Source of the DNA: an uncultured Eggerthella sp.
GTDB lineage: Bacteria; Actinomycetota; Coriobacteriia; Coriobacteriales; Eggerthellaceae
NCBI GenBank assembly: GCA_900538545.1
Contig: UPYK01000013.1
Location: 1 to 60,352 of the forward strand
Length of the DNA: 60,352 bases
Direction of reading: 5' to 3'
Part shown: piece after piece, positions 8,733 to 17,859 of the stretch
Layout of the letters: each line of letters begins with the position of its first letter
How positions within the stretch are numbered: position 1 is the stretch's first letter
Made by a program: the position numbers and the translations under genes
Notes under the pieces: model-generated
Databases searched by the model: none
What the model was told of the DNA's origin: nothing
The model's input: the letters and a program-made list of their open reading frames with translations, nothing else

Positions 8733-9377
8733 TCACGCCTTCTTCTTCGAGCCGATACGATTCTCGTTATGGTTGATAAGACGCTTGATGTTCTCGCGAT
8801 GCGCGAAGACAACGAGCAGAGCGGCGATCGAGATAGCGCACGCCGCGGGAAGATTAGGCCAGTAAAGATAGAACGCGAAGAACGGGCAGGCAAGCGCCGC
8901 AGCGATCGAGCCCACCGAAACATAGCGCGTCGCGACCACGAGCACCGCGAAGATCACCAGTTCGAACACGGCGAACAGAGGTCCGAACACGAAGAAGAGC
9001 GCACCGATGGCCACCGCGATCCCCTTCCCTCCGTGGAACTTCAGCCACGGCGAATAGATATGACCGACCACGCAACCGAAGAAAGAAAGCGCCAAGACGA
9101 GCTGACCTGCTTCATAGCCAGAAAGAGGCGCAGTCATTCCCGCAAAGACCGTTCCCAAGAACCCCGAGAGCAGACCTTTGCCGAAATCAAGGATGAACAC
9201 CGCTCCGCCGCCGATCTTACCGAGCGAGCGCATGGCGTTGGTCGTGCCGATGTTCCCTGAACCTTCATTGCGAATATCCTTCTTGAAGAACAACCGCGAG
9301 ATGATGACTCCGAAAGGGATCGAGCCGAGGAAGAATGTGATGAGCAGGATGAGGATCGAAGCGATCGCGAGATCCAT
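8733..9377 (-). CDS. plsY: Acyl-phosphate:glycerol-3-phosphate acyltransferase
   Basis: A 214-residue integral membrane enzyme of the PlsY family, which makes lysophosphatidic acid from acyl phosphate and glycerol 3-phosphate. The three family motifs are visible: LGSIPFGVIISRL near the N terminus, NEGSGNIGTTNAMRSLG with the Asn-rich acceptor loop, and KFHGGKGIAVAIGAL. About five membrane segments are predicted. It is placed between der and gpsA with 3-nt gaps on both sides. Confidence 0.95.
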   Translation of the reverse strand: MDLAIASILILLITFFLGSIPFGVIISRLFFKKDIRNEGSGNIGTTNAMRSLGKIGGGAVFILDFGKGLLSGFLGTVFAGMTAPLSGYEAGQLVLALSFFGCVVGHIYSPWLKFHGGKGIAVAIGALFFVFGPLFAVFELVIFAVLVVATRYVSVGSIAAALACPFFAFYLYWPNLPAACAISIAALLVVFAHRENIKRLINHNENRIGSKKKA

Positions 9378-9380
9378 AGC

Positions 9381-10694
9381 TTAATCCTTTCGCTTGAAAC
9401 GAAGACGGACCGGTGTGCCTTCGAGGTCGAAGGTGCTGCGCAAGCGCTTTTCGAGATAGCGCTCGTATGAGGGTTCGATTATATCAGGATGATTGCAGAA
9501 GAACGTGAACTGCGGCGGGCAGGTTCCTGTTTGCGTCACGTACTTGATCTTCAAGAGCTTCTTGCCCTTCGAGATCGTGTGACCGAAATCACGGATCTCC
9601 TGCAGCCAATTGTTGAGCTTCGAGGTCGAGATGGTCGAGCAGTAATTGTCGTAGGCAGTATCGATCGCATTCCAGATACGATGAACGTTCTTGCCTGAGA
9701 GCGCTGAGATAGCAATGACCGGTGCATACCCTACGAACATGAGACGATCCTTGATGCGCTCGCGGATCTCTGCCTTAGCTTCAGGACCTTCGACCAGATC
9801 CCACTTATTCAGGATGATCGCCATCGCGCACCCACGCTCGGCCGCCATACCTGCAACGCGTTGGTCCTGGTCGGTAAGGCCGATCGTTCCATCGATGACG
9901 AGCAGCACCACTTCTGCACGGTCGATCGCACGCAGCGCGCGCACGTATCCGTAGTACTCGACATCTTCGTCGATCACGCTCTTGCGACGAAGCCCTGCCG
10001 TGTCGATGATCGTGTAGTAGCGTCCTTCGTGCTCGATCGTAGTATCGATCGCATCGCGCGTGGTGCCTGCTACATCCGAAACGATCGAGCGATCGTTGTT
10101 CGTGAGCTTGTTGGTGAGCGAAGACTTGCCTGCGTTCGGTCGTCCGATGATGGCAACATTGATCGCATCGAGCTCATCGTGCTCTTCTTCGGTTGGCTCA
10201 GGGAAACGCTGCACCACTTCGTCAAGAAGATCGCCCGTTCCCGTTCCATGGAGCGCTGAGACCGGCCAAGGCTCCCCTAACCCGAGCTGCATGAATTCCC
10301 ACATCGCGTTAGTGTCGTTGGGGTTATCGAGCTTGTTCACCACGAGCAGCACCGGCTTGTTCGAACGCCGCAGGATGTTCGCCACCGCCTGATCATCGGC
10401 ATTGATGCCTGTTTTGCTATCGACCAAGAACAGGATCACATCGGCTTGTTCAGCCGCCACGAGCGCTTGCGAGCGGATCGACTCTTGGAATACGTCGTCC
10501 TTATTCATCTCGATACCGCCCGTATCGATGAGCGTGAATTCACGCCCGCTCCAATCAGCCTCGTGATAGGAACGATCGCGCGTTACGCCACGCATCTCAT
10601 GGACGATGGCTTCATTGTTCTCTGCAATACGATTGACCAGCGTTGATTTGCCCACATTGGGGCGGCCAACGATGGCGACGATGGGCAAGGCCAT
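9381..10694 (-). CDS. der: Ribosome biogenesis GTPase Der (EngA)
   Basis: A 437-residue GTPase with two tandem G domains followed by a KH-like domain, acting in 50S subunit assembly. First domain: GRPNVGKST, DTGG, NKLD. Second: GRPNAGKSS, DTAGL, NKWD. The C-terminal KH-like part (about residues 350-437) is basic. The ATG at 10694 has AAGGA 7 nt upstream and begins MALPIVAIVGRPNVGKS; a longer frame would run back into ispH. Conserved neighbour of cmk and plsC in Gram-positive bacteria. Confidence 0.97.
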   Translation of the reverse strand: MALPIVAIVGRPNVGKSTLVNRIAENNEAIVHEMRGVTRDRSYHEADWSGREFTLIDTGGIEMNKDDVFQESIRSQALVAAEQADVILFLVDSKTGINADDQAVANILRRSNKPVLLVVNKLDNPNDTNAMWEFMQLGLGEPWPVSALHGTGTGDLLDEVVQRFPEPTEEEHDELDAINVAIIGRPNAGKSSLTNKLTNNDRSIVSDVAGTTRDAIDTTIEHEGRYYTIIDTAGLRRKSVIDEDVEYYGYVRALRAIDRAEVVLLVIDGTIGLTDQDQRVAGMAAERGCAMAIILNKWDLVEGPEAKAEIRERIKDRLMFVGYAPVIAISALSGKNVHRIWNAIDTAYDNYCSTISTSKLNNWLQEIRDFGHTISKGKKLLKIKYVTQTGTCPPQFTFFCNHPDIIEPSYERYLEKRLRSTFDLEGTPVRLRFKRKD

Positions 10695-10707
10695 AGGATA
10701 GTCCTTA

Positions 10708-11556
10708 CTAATCGAGCGTCTCCAGATAGGAAACGACTTCTTCGATCTGGTTTTCAGGGGTCGACGCCCCCGCACTGATGCCGACCGTGGTCTTATGAGC
10801 GAACCACGAAGGATCGATCTCTTGTGCGCTCTCTATATGATAAACCGCATCGCAGCACCCAGCGCACATTTCATATAAACGGGTGGTGTTCGACGAGTTC
10901 CTGCCGCCGATCACGAGCATCACATCGACCGAGCGAGCAAGAGCGCGGGCAGCATCCTGACGCTGGATGGTAGCGAAGCAGATGGTGTCCTTCACCACCG
11001 GCTCGATGCCCCGTGCCTGAAGCGCCTCAACGATCTCGGCAAGCTTCTGGTGGGATTGCGTAGTTTGCACGACGATGCCGACCGGTTCGTTCAGATCCTC
11101 TGGGATATCCTCGACCGCGCCGACCACCATGCACTGATCGCCCTCGCGACGCGCATGCGCCAAGATCCCCTCGACTTCTGGATGCCCTTCTTCACCCACC
11201 ACGAGCACATGAAAGCCTTCGGCAGCAAGTTTCGCTGCCGCGCGTTGTGCGCGCATCACGTGAGGACAGGTAGCATCCACGATCTCATTTCCGCGGGCGG
11301 CAAGCGCGTCGAGCACTTCGGGAACGACCCCATGCGAACGGATGACCACCGCCTGCTCTGTGCAGTCTTCGACCGCATCAGCCACGCGAATGCCACGCGC
11401 TGCAAGATCGCTCACTACCTGCGGATTATGGATGAGCGGACCGAGCGTGCAGACCGTCTTGTCCGCATTCGCCGTCTCGAGCGTCAAGTCAAGAGCGCGC
11501 TGAACGCCATAGCAAGCGCCTGCATATTCGGCGCGCGAAACCTTGAGCCTACCCAT
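10708..11556 (-). CDS. ispH: 4-hydroxy-3-methylbut-2-enyl diphosphate reductase
   Basis: A 282-residue IspH (LytB) enzyme, the last step of the MEP isoprenoid pathway, forming IPP and DMAPP with a 4Fe-4S cluster. Cluster cysteines are seen in GACYGVQRA (N terminus), DATCPHV (middle) and DTICFAT (toward the C terminus); substrate-binding His residues are in IHNPQVV and RSHGVVPE; NSSNTTRLYE is also conserved. There is no S1-domain fusion of the kind found in some Firmicutes. It overlaps plsC by one base. Confidence 0.95.
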   Translation of the reverse strand: MGRLKVSRAEYAGACYGVQRALDLTLETANADKTVCTLGPLIHNPQVVSDLAARGIRVADAVEDCTEQAVVIRSHGVVPEVLDALAARGNEIVDATCPHVMRAQRAAAKLAAEGFHVLVVGEEGHPEVEGILAHARREGDQCMVVGAVEDIPEDLNEPVGIVVQTTQSHQKLAEIVEALQARGIEPVVKDTICFATIQRQDAARALARSVDVMLVIGGRNSSNTTRLYEMCAGCCDAVYHIESAQEIDPSWFAHKTTVGISAGASTPENQIEEVVSYLETLD

Positions 11557-12392
11557 CAGTTCTCCTGGGGTTTCGGCTCATAATCGGGAAGCGCTGCAAC
11601 ATCAACGCGAGGAATCTCGTGTTCGGCGAACACCGCCGTATAATCCTTGCTCTCAGGGAAGAGCTCGACCATGTTCACTTCCGAGGGCGCGCTATCGTGG
11701 CTGAGCGCGATAGCTTCGCGCAGCACATACCAGGTGGCAGCTTCAAGGCGCTCCTCTTTCGGAAGGAAGTCGAACGAAGAGAGCGCGATGGGTTCGCCAT
11801 AGATCGCGGTGAGCTTCGGGAAGCGCACGTGCTCCCCTTTCCGCTTGATGCGATCGACGTTCTTGAGTCCGAGCGGCACGAGCGGGGCTCTGCCGAGCTT
11901 CGCAATGAGCGCAGCACCACCATGGATGGCAGGGGTCTTGTTCCCCTTGCCACGACGCGTACCTTCGGGGAAGATACCGACAAGCTCCCCGTTCTTCAGG
12001 AAGCGCGCCGCACGTTTGACCGTCGACATGTCGGCAGTATCGCGCTTGACCGGGAACGCTCCCACACGAGCGAAGAAGAAACCCAAGAAACCGCCCGCTA
12101 CCTCAAAGAGGCTCTCGCGCGCGATCAAACGCGTCCAACGCTTAGGCCATGAAGCCAAGAACATCATGACCACATCGATGTAGGAATTGTGCGGAGAGAG
12201 CACGACTGCACCGGTCTTCTTGCCGGTGAATTGCAGGATGATATCGCGATTCTTCACCGAGAAACGGAAGACGATCTTCATGAGCACGAGCACGATGCCA
12301 GCAACGATATTGCCGACAACGCGATTCATCTGGTTCGACTTGTCGTTGCCATCGGCCGACATGTCCCAAAGCTGTTCGCGAGATTTGATCAC
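11556..12392 (-). CDS. PlsC-type lysophospholipid acyltransferase
   Basis: A 278-residue protein of the 1-acyl-sn-glycerol-3-phosphate acyltransferase family. The HX4D catalytic motif is SPHNSYID, the substrate motif is IFPEGTRRGKG, and PLVPLGLKN gives the fourth block. One hydrophobic N-terminal segment (about residues 26-45) anchors it to the membrane. It starts with GTG, selected because an AGGATGG ribosome-binding site lies 5 nt upstream; the nearby ATG is out of frame. The long tail after residue 210 is less conserved. PlsC identity is likely, though other lysolipid acceptors are possible. Confidence 0.85.
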   Translation of the reverse strand: MIKSREQLWDMSADGNDKSNQMNRVVGNIVAGIVLVLMKIVFRFSVKNRDIILQFTGKKTGAVVLSPHNSYIDVVMMFLASWPKRWTRLIARESLFEVAGGFLGFFFARVGAFPVKRDTADMSTVKRAARFLKNGELVGIFPEGTRRGKGNKTPAIHGGAALIAKLGRAPLVPLGLKNVDRIKRKGEHVRFPKLTAIYGEPIALSSFDFLPKEERLEAATWYVLREAIALSHDSAPSEVNMVELFPESKDYTAVFAEHEIPRVDVAALPDYEPKPQEN

Positions 12393-12401
12393 GCCGCCAT
12401 C

Positions 12402-13076
12402 CTATTCCTGCGCGCGCTGAGCTAGCGCGCAGATCTGGTCGATGATCTCTTCGATATAGCAATTCGTCGAATCGATATGAAGCGCGTCTTCTGCAGGCTT
12501 GAGCGGCGAGACCGAACGGCTTGAATCGACCTCATCGCGCCTGATGATATCGGCAAGTACCTCTTCGTAATCGATCGAACCCAAGTCGCGATCGACATTT
12601 TGGCGCACACGCCTATGCGCACGCTCTTCAGCAGATGCGGTCAAGAACACCTTGCACGCCGCATCGGGGAATACCGTGGTGCCAATATCGCGCCCTTCGA
12701 CCACGTAGTTGCCGCTCGCGCCAATGCGTTGCTGTTGCGCAACGAGCGCTTCACGCACCGAAGGCGTGGCAGAAACAGGCGAGACCGCCTTGTCGATCTC
12801 AGCCGTGCGGATAACAGAGGTCACATCCGCGCCATCGATGAACACGCGACGCGGAATAGGGTCGTTACCCTCGTGCTCGAAAGCGATCTCGCACGTGCGA
12901 GCCAGTTCCCCGAGCGCCGCCGCATCCGCAAGATCGATTCCCTCTTCAAGCGCTTTCCACGCGATCGCGCGGTACATCGCACCCGTATCCAAGCACGAAA
13001 AACCAAGCTTACGTGCTACCGCTTTGGCAACCGTTGATTTACCGGCGCCTGAAGGTCCATCAATAGCAACGATCAT
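12402..13076 (-). CDS. cmk: Cytidylate kinase
   Basis: A 224-residue (d)CMP kinase. The P-loop is DGPSGAGKST; LDTGAMYRAIA, VFIDGADVT, VVEGRDIGTTVFPDA and the lid region RRVRQN follow in the expected order. It phosphorylates CMP and dCMP with ATP. Its ATG overlaps the aroA stop in an ATGA arrangement, so translation is probably coupled. Placement between aroA and plsC/der is typical of Gram-positive chromosomes. Confidence 0.96.
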   Translation of the reverse strand: MIVAIDGPSGAGKSTVAKAVARKLGFSCLDTGAMYRAIAWKALEEGIDLADAAALGELARTCEIAFEHEGNDPIPRRVFIDGADVTSVIRTAEIDKAVSPVSATPSVREALVAQQQRIGASGNYVVEGRDIGTTVFPDAACKVFLTASAEERAHRRVRQNVDRDLGSIDYEEVLADIIRRDEVDSSRSVSPLKPAEDALHIDSTNCYIEEIIDQICALAQRAQE

Positions 13077-14398
13077 TGAGCAAGCCTTTCAAAACTTTCG
13101 AGGAACTGCGGGAAGCTCACCTTCACCGAATCGAAATCGACGATATTCACGGGCGTATTGCCGCATAATCCTACGAGCGACCACGTCATAGCAAGACGAT
13201 GGTCCTTGCGCGAGTCGAAGGTGAGTCCTTGCGGGACGACGAGATTCGGCTGGCCGTCGATGAACAGGTCATCGTTCTCGCACCAAGCATCGACACCCAA
13301 GAGCCCCAGCCCTTCGATGATGGCATCGAGGCGGTTGGATTCTTTCTTCGTGAGCTCGCTCACCTGGCGGAACACTGTTCTTCCGTGCGCATGCGCAGCT
13401 ACCAGCGCGAGCACCGGGATCTCATCGATCACGCTCGCGATATGCTGCTTAGGGATCTCACAGCCGGTCAACCTGGGGGTATAGGCAGCTTCGATGATAC
13501 CATACGCTTCCCTACCCTCTTGTCCCATGTGGCGCACTTCGATGGAAGCGCCCATGCGCTCAAGCGTACGGACGAAACCGATACGGCCGGCATTGAGGCT
13601 CACATTCTCTACCTGGATCGAACTGCCACGCTTCAAGAGCGCCGCGCAGATAAGGAACGCTGCAGAAGACGGGTCTCCCGGCACATCGATCTCTGAAGCT
13701 TTGAGCGTAGCCGGTCCCTGGACCATAGCGCTGCGATAGGCGCTCGTTGCATCCACGCCGAATTCAGGGAGCATTAGTTCGGTATGATTGCGCGAGAGCG
13801 CGGGTTCGTTCACACGCGTTTCGCCCTCGGCACCCAAGCCCGCCAAAAGAACCGCCGTCTTCAGCTGAGCAGATGCCATGGGCGCATCGTAAGTGATAGC
13901 CTTCAGGTTCGGATTGCCGTTCTCGGTGATGGGCAGGTTCTCCTGCGCTTCAGGTTCGAAATGCACGCCCATCTTCATGAGCGGCGCGATGATACGACGC
14001 ATCGGGCGCTTCTTGAGCGATTCATCGCCAGTGATCTCGACCTTGATGGGCCAAGGCGCGACAACACCCATGAGCAGGCGCGCCGTAGTGCCAGAATTGC
14101 CGCAATCGAGCGGATGATCAGGCTGCTTGGGGCCTTCGGCGCCCCATCCGGTGATGCCACCAGAGAGCGATCCGTCTACCCCAACCTCAAGGTTCACCTT
14201 AGCACCGAGCGCGGTAACGACATCGATCGACGAACGCACATCGGCCGAATCGAGCACGCCGGTCAGGCGTGACGTTCCTTCAGCCATAGCTGAGAACAGG
14301 ACCGCCCGGTGCGAGATCGATTTATCCCCCGGAACCGTAGCTGCACCATCGAGCGGCGCCTTGAGCGGCTCGATGCGCATGATATTTTCTGCATCCAT
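13073..14398 (-). CDS. aroA: 3-phosphoshikimate 1-carboxyvinyltransferase (EPSP synthase)
   Basis: A 441-residue EPSP synthase joining shikimate 3-phosphate with phosphoenolpyruvate in the aromatic amino acid pathway. Signatures include VPGDKSISHRAVLFSAMAEG, DCGNSGTTARLLMGVV, the SAQLKTAVLLAGL region, and late KESNRLDAIIEGL and KDHRLAMTWSLVGL. An AAGGAG ribosome-binding site lies 8 nt upstream of the ATG. It is 5 nt after tyrA and overlaps cmk, grouping two aromatic pathway genes. Confidence 0.97.
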   Translation of the reverse strand: MDAENIMRIEPLKAPLDGAATVPGDKSISHRAVLFSAMAEGTSRLTGVLDSADVRSSIDVVTALGAKVNLEVGVDGSLSGGITGWGAEGPKQPDHPLDCGNSGTTARLLMGVVAPWPIKVEITGDESLKKRPMRRIIAPLMKMGVHFEPEAQENLPITENGNPNLKAITYDAPMASAQLKTAVLLAGLGAEGETRVNEPALSRNHTELMLPEFGVDATSAYRSAMVQGPATLKASEIDVPGDPSSAAFLICAALLKRGSSIQVENVSLNAGRIGFVRTLERMGASIEVRHMGQEGREAYGIIEAAYTPRLTGCEIPKQHIASVIDEIPVLALVAAHAHGRTVFRQVSELTKKESNRLDAIIEGLGLLGVDAWCENDDLFIDGQPNLVVPQGLTFDSRKDHRLAMTWSLVGLCGNTPVNIVDFDSVKVSFPQFLESFERLAQ

Positions 14399-14403
14399 CT
14401 CTG

Positions 14404-15534
14404 TTACTCCTTAGAACTCAAAGGATGGAAGGAAATAGTGAACCCTGCCTTAATGAGCTGGGTCGATAGTTTCCCGATATCCCCTTCATCGGTCAAAATC
14501 AAAACGAGGACAGCACTTGATGACGTGATGTGATCGATCTCGATAGATTGTATGTTGCAGCCGACCTGGCTTGCGATCGTGGTGACCTCTGCCACCACGC
14601 CCGTACGATTCGTAAGCGGAATGCGCACTTCGAGCAGATCTTCGGTCGCAGGAATCCATTTTGCGGGGAGCGCCTTACGTGCATTGGCTGCACGATCGAG
14701 CAGCGCCGTGAACTCGGCACGATCCGCACCCGCGAGCGCTTTGGCGTACTGCGAAAGGATCTCCTGCATCTCTTCGAGGCCCCGGGTGATAGCTTCAGGG
14801 TTCTCGAAGGCGATGCCCGTCCAGAGCGCAGGAGAACCAGCCGCGATGCGCGTTGAATCCTTGAACCCACCGGCTGCAAGACGGAAGAGCGCTTCCTGGT
14901 CTCCCGCATGGCGCACCGCGAGTTCAACCAGAGAAGAAGCAACGAAATGCGGCACATGGCTGATGATGGCCACTGCCTCATCGTGCCCTTCACGCGTAAG
15001 GCTCACCACGCGCGCACCGAGCGCCGTGAGCACCTCATGAAGCGCCGCGAAGGCATCGGGCGAAGTATGCTCATCGGGGCACAAGACCCAGTGGGCGTTC
15101 TCGAAGAGGTTATCGCGCGAACCCGTGACGCCGCTCTTCTCCGAGCCAGCCATAGGATGCCCAGGAATGAAGTGATCGAGATGAGGCAAGATAGCTTGGG
15201 CTTCTTCAACGATCTGCGCTTTCGTGGAACAGGTATCGGTGATGATGCCCTGATAATCGCAATCGGCGAGCATGCGGAAATACTCTGGCACCGACCCGAC
15301 CGGTGTTGCGATAACCACCAGATCGCACGTATTGAGCGCTTCAGGAAGCTCTGGGGCGTTCGGGCTAAAACCTTGCGTGATCCAACCGCGGTCGAGCAAT
15401 TCATCGATCGCTTCTTGCGAGACATCCACACCAAGGATCGGAGCATCGGGATACGCCTTGCGATAAGCGCCAGCGAACGACGCTCCGATCAAACCAAGAC
15501 CTATCACTGCGATGGATTCAATTTGCCGATCCAT
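14404..15534 (-). CDS. tyrA: Prephenate dehydrogenase with ACT domain
   Basis: A 376-residue enzyme oxidatively decarboxylating prephenate to 4-hydroxyphenylpyruvate for tyrosine synthesis. The NAD-binding motif is VIGLGLIGASFAGAYR; GHPMAGSEKSGV and SHVPHFVASSL carry catalytic and substrate-binding His residues. Residues from about 300 form an ACT domain (RIPLTNRTGVVAEVTT), the usual site for tyrosine feedback. The ATG at 15534 was preferred over a TTG 12 nt upstream, because the AGGAG would be only 2 nt from the TTG. Confidence 0.93.
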   Translation of the reverse strand: MDRQIESIAVIGLGLIGASFAGAYRKAYPDAPILGVDVSQEAIDELLDRGWITQGFSPNAPELPEALNTCDLVVIATPVGSVPEYFRMLADCDYQGIITDTCSTKAQIVEEAQAILPHLDHFIPGHPMAGSEKSGVTGSRDNLFENAHWVLCPDEHTSPDAFAALHEVLTALGARVVSLTREGHDEAVAIISHVPHFVASSLVELAVRHAGDQEALFRLAAGGFKDSTRIAAGSPALWTGIAFENPEAITRGLEEMQEILSQYAKALAGADRAEFTALLDRAANARKALPAKWIPATEDLLEVRIPLTNRTGVVAEVTTIASQVGCNIQSIEIDHITSSSAVLVLILTDEGDIGKLSTQLIKAGFTISFHPLSSKE

Positions 15535-15588
15535 GGATGCTCTCAACTCTCCTTGCCTAAACGGATGAAAATGCGAAGGTTACCTTCG

Positions 15589-16335
15589 TTATTTCATTCT
15601 ATCACGGGAAAGACCCGATGCAGCGAGGAGCGCGCGGTGTTCCTCTTCGCTGAGAAGACGCCACGTGCCTGCTTCAAGATCTGAGAGCGAAAGAGGACCG
15701 AGCGCGATGCGCTCCAGCTTGTGAACAGGATGTCCAACGGCTTCACCCATACGGCGGATCTGACGGTTGCGCCCCTCGTAGATCGTGATCTCAAGAAGGG
15801 TATGCTTTGGCTGGCGCTCGAGAAGCTCCACCTCTGCTGGCTGCGTCGGTCCGTCTTCGAGCACGACCCCCCTGCGCAGTGCTTCAAGCGTACGCTCACC
15901 GACCTGCCCGCTCACCAGAGCGCGGTAGGTCTTCGGCACATGATGGCGCGGATGGATGAGCGCGTTTCCCAACTCCCCATCGTTGGTGAAGAGCAGAAGC
16001 CCAGTGGTGTCCTTATCGAGTCGGCCGACCGGGAACAACCCCGCGAAGCGTTTCGTTGGCACCAGTTCCGAAACACAGCGTCCACCATGCGCATCGGACA
16101 TAGCGCTCAGATATCCTGCTGGCTTGTTGAGCATGAGCACCACGTGTTCTTCGGGAAGCGTAACGCGCGCACCGTCGAGCTCCACCACAGCGCAGGCCGG
16201 ATCGATCTTCGTGCCCATCTCGCGCACCACTTCCCCGTTCACGCTCACCCGCCCAGAAGCGATGAGCTCCTCCGAAGCCCGTCTGCTCGCAACGCCCGCG
16301 CGTGCGAGGAATTTCTGGAGGCGAACAGGTTCCAC
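15589..16335 (-). CDS. Ribosomal pseudouridine synthase (RluB/RsuA family)
   Basis: A 248-residue enzyme isomerising uridine in rRNA. An S4 RNA-binding domain comes first (VRLQKFLARAGVASRRASEE), then the catalytic domain with GRLDKDTTGLLLFTNDG containing the active-site Asp. It starts with GTG, supported by GAGG 7 nt upstream. Its position directly after scpB matches the widespread scpA-scpB-rluB order, where the gene product is usually RluB acting on 23S rRNA; exact target is inferred. Confidence 0.92.
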   Translation of the reverse strand: MEPVRLQKFLARAGVASRRASEELIASGRVSVNGEVVREMGTKIDPACAVVELDGARVTLPEEHVVLMLNKPAGYLSAMSDAHGGRCVSELVPTKRFAGLFPVGRLDKDTTGLLLFTNDGELGNALIHPRHHVPKTYRALVSGQVGERTLEALRRGVVLEDGPTQPAEVELLERQPKHTLLEITIYEGRNRQIRRMGEAVGHPVHKLERIALGPLSLSDLEAGTWRLLSEEEHRALLAASGLSRDRMK

Positions 16336-16347
16336 GAAGCAGCCTCT

Positions 16348-17052
16348 CTACTCTTCGTCGAAGCTGATCGATTCGAGGTCGATCTTCTCGACCGCACCGA
16401 GCGCACCCGTGAGAGCTTCGAGCATCTCCTGGTCGTTCTCTTCTTCCACCTCGTAGCTGAACGCTTGTTCCTTCACGAAACCAAGACGCTCTGAAATGAG
16501 ATTGCGCGTGGCTTCATCGGGTGCGAATGACTCAAGATCGGGAAGCTCTGCGATCGATCTCAAGCCGAAGCGCTCCAAGAACATCTTCGTGGTGCCATAG
16601 AGCGTGGCGTTCGACGGCGCTTCGGTAACGCCCGCTTCGCGCAGATAGCCCTTCTCGAGCAGCGAATTGAGCGAGCTGTCCGAGCTTACGCCGCGGATAG
16701 CAGAGACATCATTGCGCGTGACCGGCTGACAATAGGCAACGATCGCGAGCGTCTCGAGCGCTGCCTGCGAAAGCTTGCGTTTATCCCAGGAAACGACGTA
16801 CTGCTCGAGCAATTCGTGGTAGCGCGGATGCGTGACAAGCTGCCAGCCCCCTGCGCGCTCGTTGAGCTGGATGCCGCGATCCTGCTGTTGATAGGTCTCT
16901 TGCAGCTCTTTGAGCGCAACTGTGATGCGGTCGACATCTTCCTCGAGAAACGCTGAGAGCGCATCGGTGTCGATCGGGTCGCTCGTAACGAACAGCATCG
17001 CCTCGAGCGCTGATTTCAGGTCGTGATCGTCTCTCATCTCAAAAGCATCCAT
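16348..17052 (-). CDS. scpB: Condensin subunit ScpB
   Basis: A 234-residue kleisin-associated winged-helix protein of the bacterial SMC condensin complex, which compacts and segregates chromosomes. Recognised by LKSALEAMLFVTSDPID at the N terminus, RGIQLNERAGGWQLVTHPRY and LSQAALETLAIVAYCQPVTR. The C-terminal ~45 residues are acidic. The ATG at 17052 has AAGGAAG 6 nt upstream. It is 11 nt after scpA and 12 nt before rluB. Confidence 0.95.
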   Translation of the reverse strand: MDAFEMRDDHDLKSALEAMLFVTSDPIDTDALSAFLEEDVDRITVALKELQETYQQQDRGIQLNERAGGWQLVTHPRYHELLEQYVVSWDKRKLSQAALETLAIVAYCQPVTRNDVSAIRGVSSDSSLNSLLEKGYLREAGVTEAPSNATLYGTTKMFLERFGLRSIAELPDLESFAPDEATRNLISERLGFVKEQAFSYEVEEENDQEMLEALTGALGAVEKIDLESISFDEE

Positions 17053-17063
17053 AGTGCGCTTCC

Positions 17064-17831
17064 TTATTCTTCGTCCTGGCTTTGCGCCGGGCGTTCATTA
17101 TCGATATAACTGATGGCGATGTCGCCGAAGAGCGCGTCTTGTCGCAGCGAGATCTTCGCTTGCTTGAACAGCTCGAGGATCGCCAGGAACGTGACCACGA
17201 TCACGTGCGAATCGGTGTCCTTCTCGATGAAATCGGAGAACTTGACCACGCGCTGGTGGCGCAGCGCATCGTGGATGCGATCGATCTGCACCTCAACCGG
17301 GATCGCGCGCTTGGCGATATGCTCAGATTCCAGCAAAAAGATATCCTGGCGGCTGAAGACCTGCGCACACAGCGCTCCCAGCTTATCGAGCGAAACACCC
17401 TTCAGGTAGTCAGGCATCAAGCGAAAGAGCGATCGGTCAGGACCGAACGGACGCTCATGCATGCGCGTTTCCGTCTCGAAGCGCACCGCAAGTGCTGCCG
17501 TAGCATTCTTGAACTTCTTGTAGTTGATCAAGCGCTCAACGAGGATTCGCCGCAGGTCGGAAGGCTCGTACTCCTCGTACTCTTCCCCTTCTTCAGGCAT
17601 CTCCTGCGGCAACAAGCTCGCAGCTTTTATCTCGAGCAAGGTGGAAGCCACCACGATGAAGTCGCTCGCGATCTCCAAGTCGAGTGCTTGCATGCGCCTG
17701 ATCTCAGCCAAGTATTGATCGGTGATATCCGAGAGCGAGACCTGCCCGATATCCACGCGCTGACGATGCACAAGGTGCAACAGCAGATCGAAGGGGCCTT
17801 CGAAGCTCTCTATTTTGACCTTATACGACAC
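17064..17831 (-). CDS. scpA: Condensin kleisin subunit ScpA
   Basis: A 255-residue kleisin linking SMC heads in the Smc-ScpA-ScpB complex. Diagnostic N terminus: FEGPFDLLLHLVHRQRVDIG and DITDQYLAEI; the centre has FIVVASTLLEIKAASLLP, and the C-terminal winged helix contains VVTFLAILELFKQAKISL. It starts with GTG; AAGGA lies 8 nt before it. An acidic EEGEEYEEYE stretch near residues 88-97 is typical. The gene follows the membrane protease by 28 nt. Confidence 0.95.
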   Translation of the reverse strand: MSYKVKIESFEGPFDLLLHLVHRQRVDIGQVSLSDITDQYLAEIRRMQALDLEIASDFIVVASTLLEIKAASLLPQEMPEEGEEYEEYEPSDLRRILVERLINYKKFKNATAALAVRFETETRMHERPFGPDRSLFRLMPDYLKGVSLDKLGALCAQVFSRQDIFLLESEHIAKRAIPVEVQIDRIHDALRHQRVVKFSDFIEKDTDSHVIVVTFLAILELFKQAKISLRQDALFGDIAISYIDNERPAQSQDEE

Positions 17832-17859
17832 TGATGTGATCCTTCGTTTCCCGGGCCCA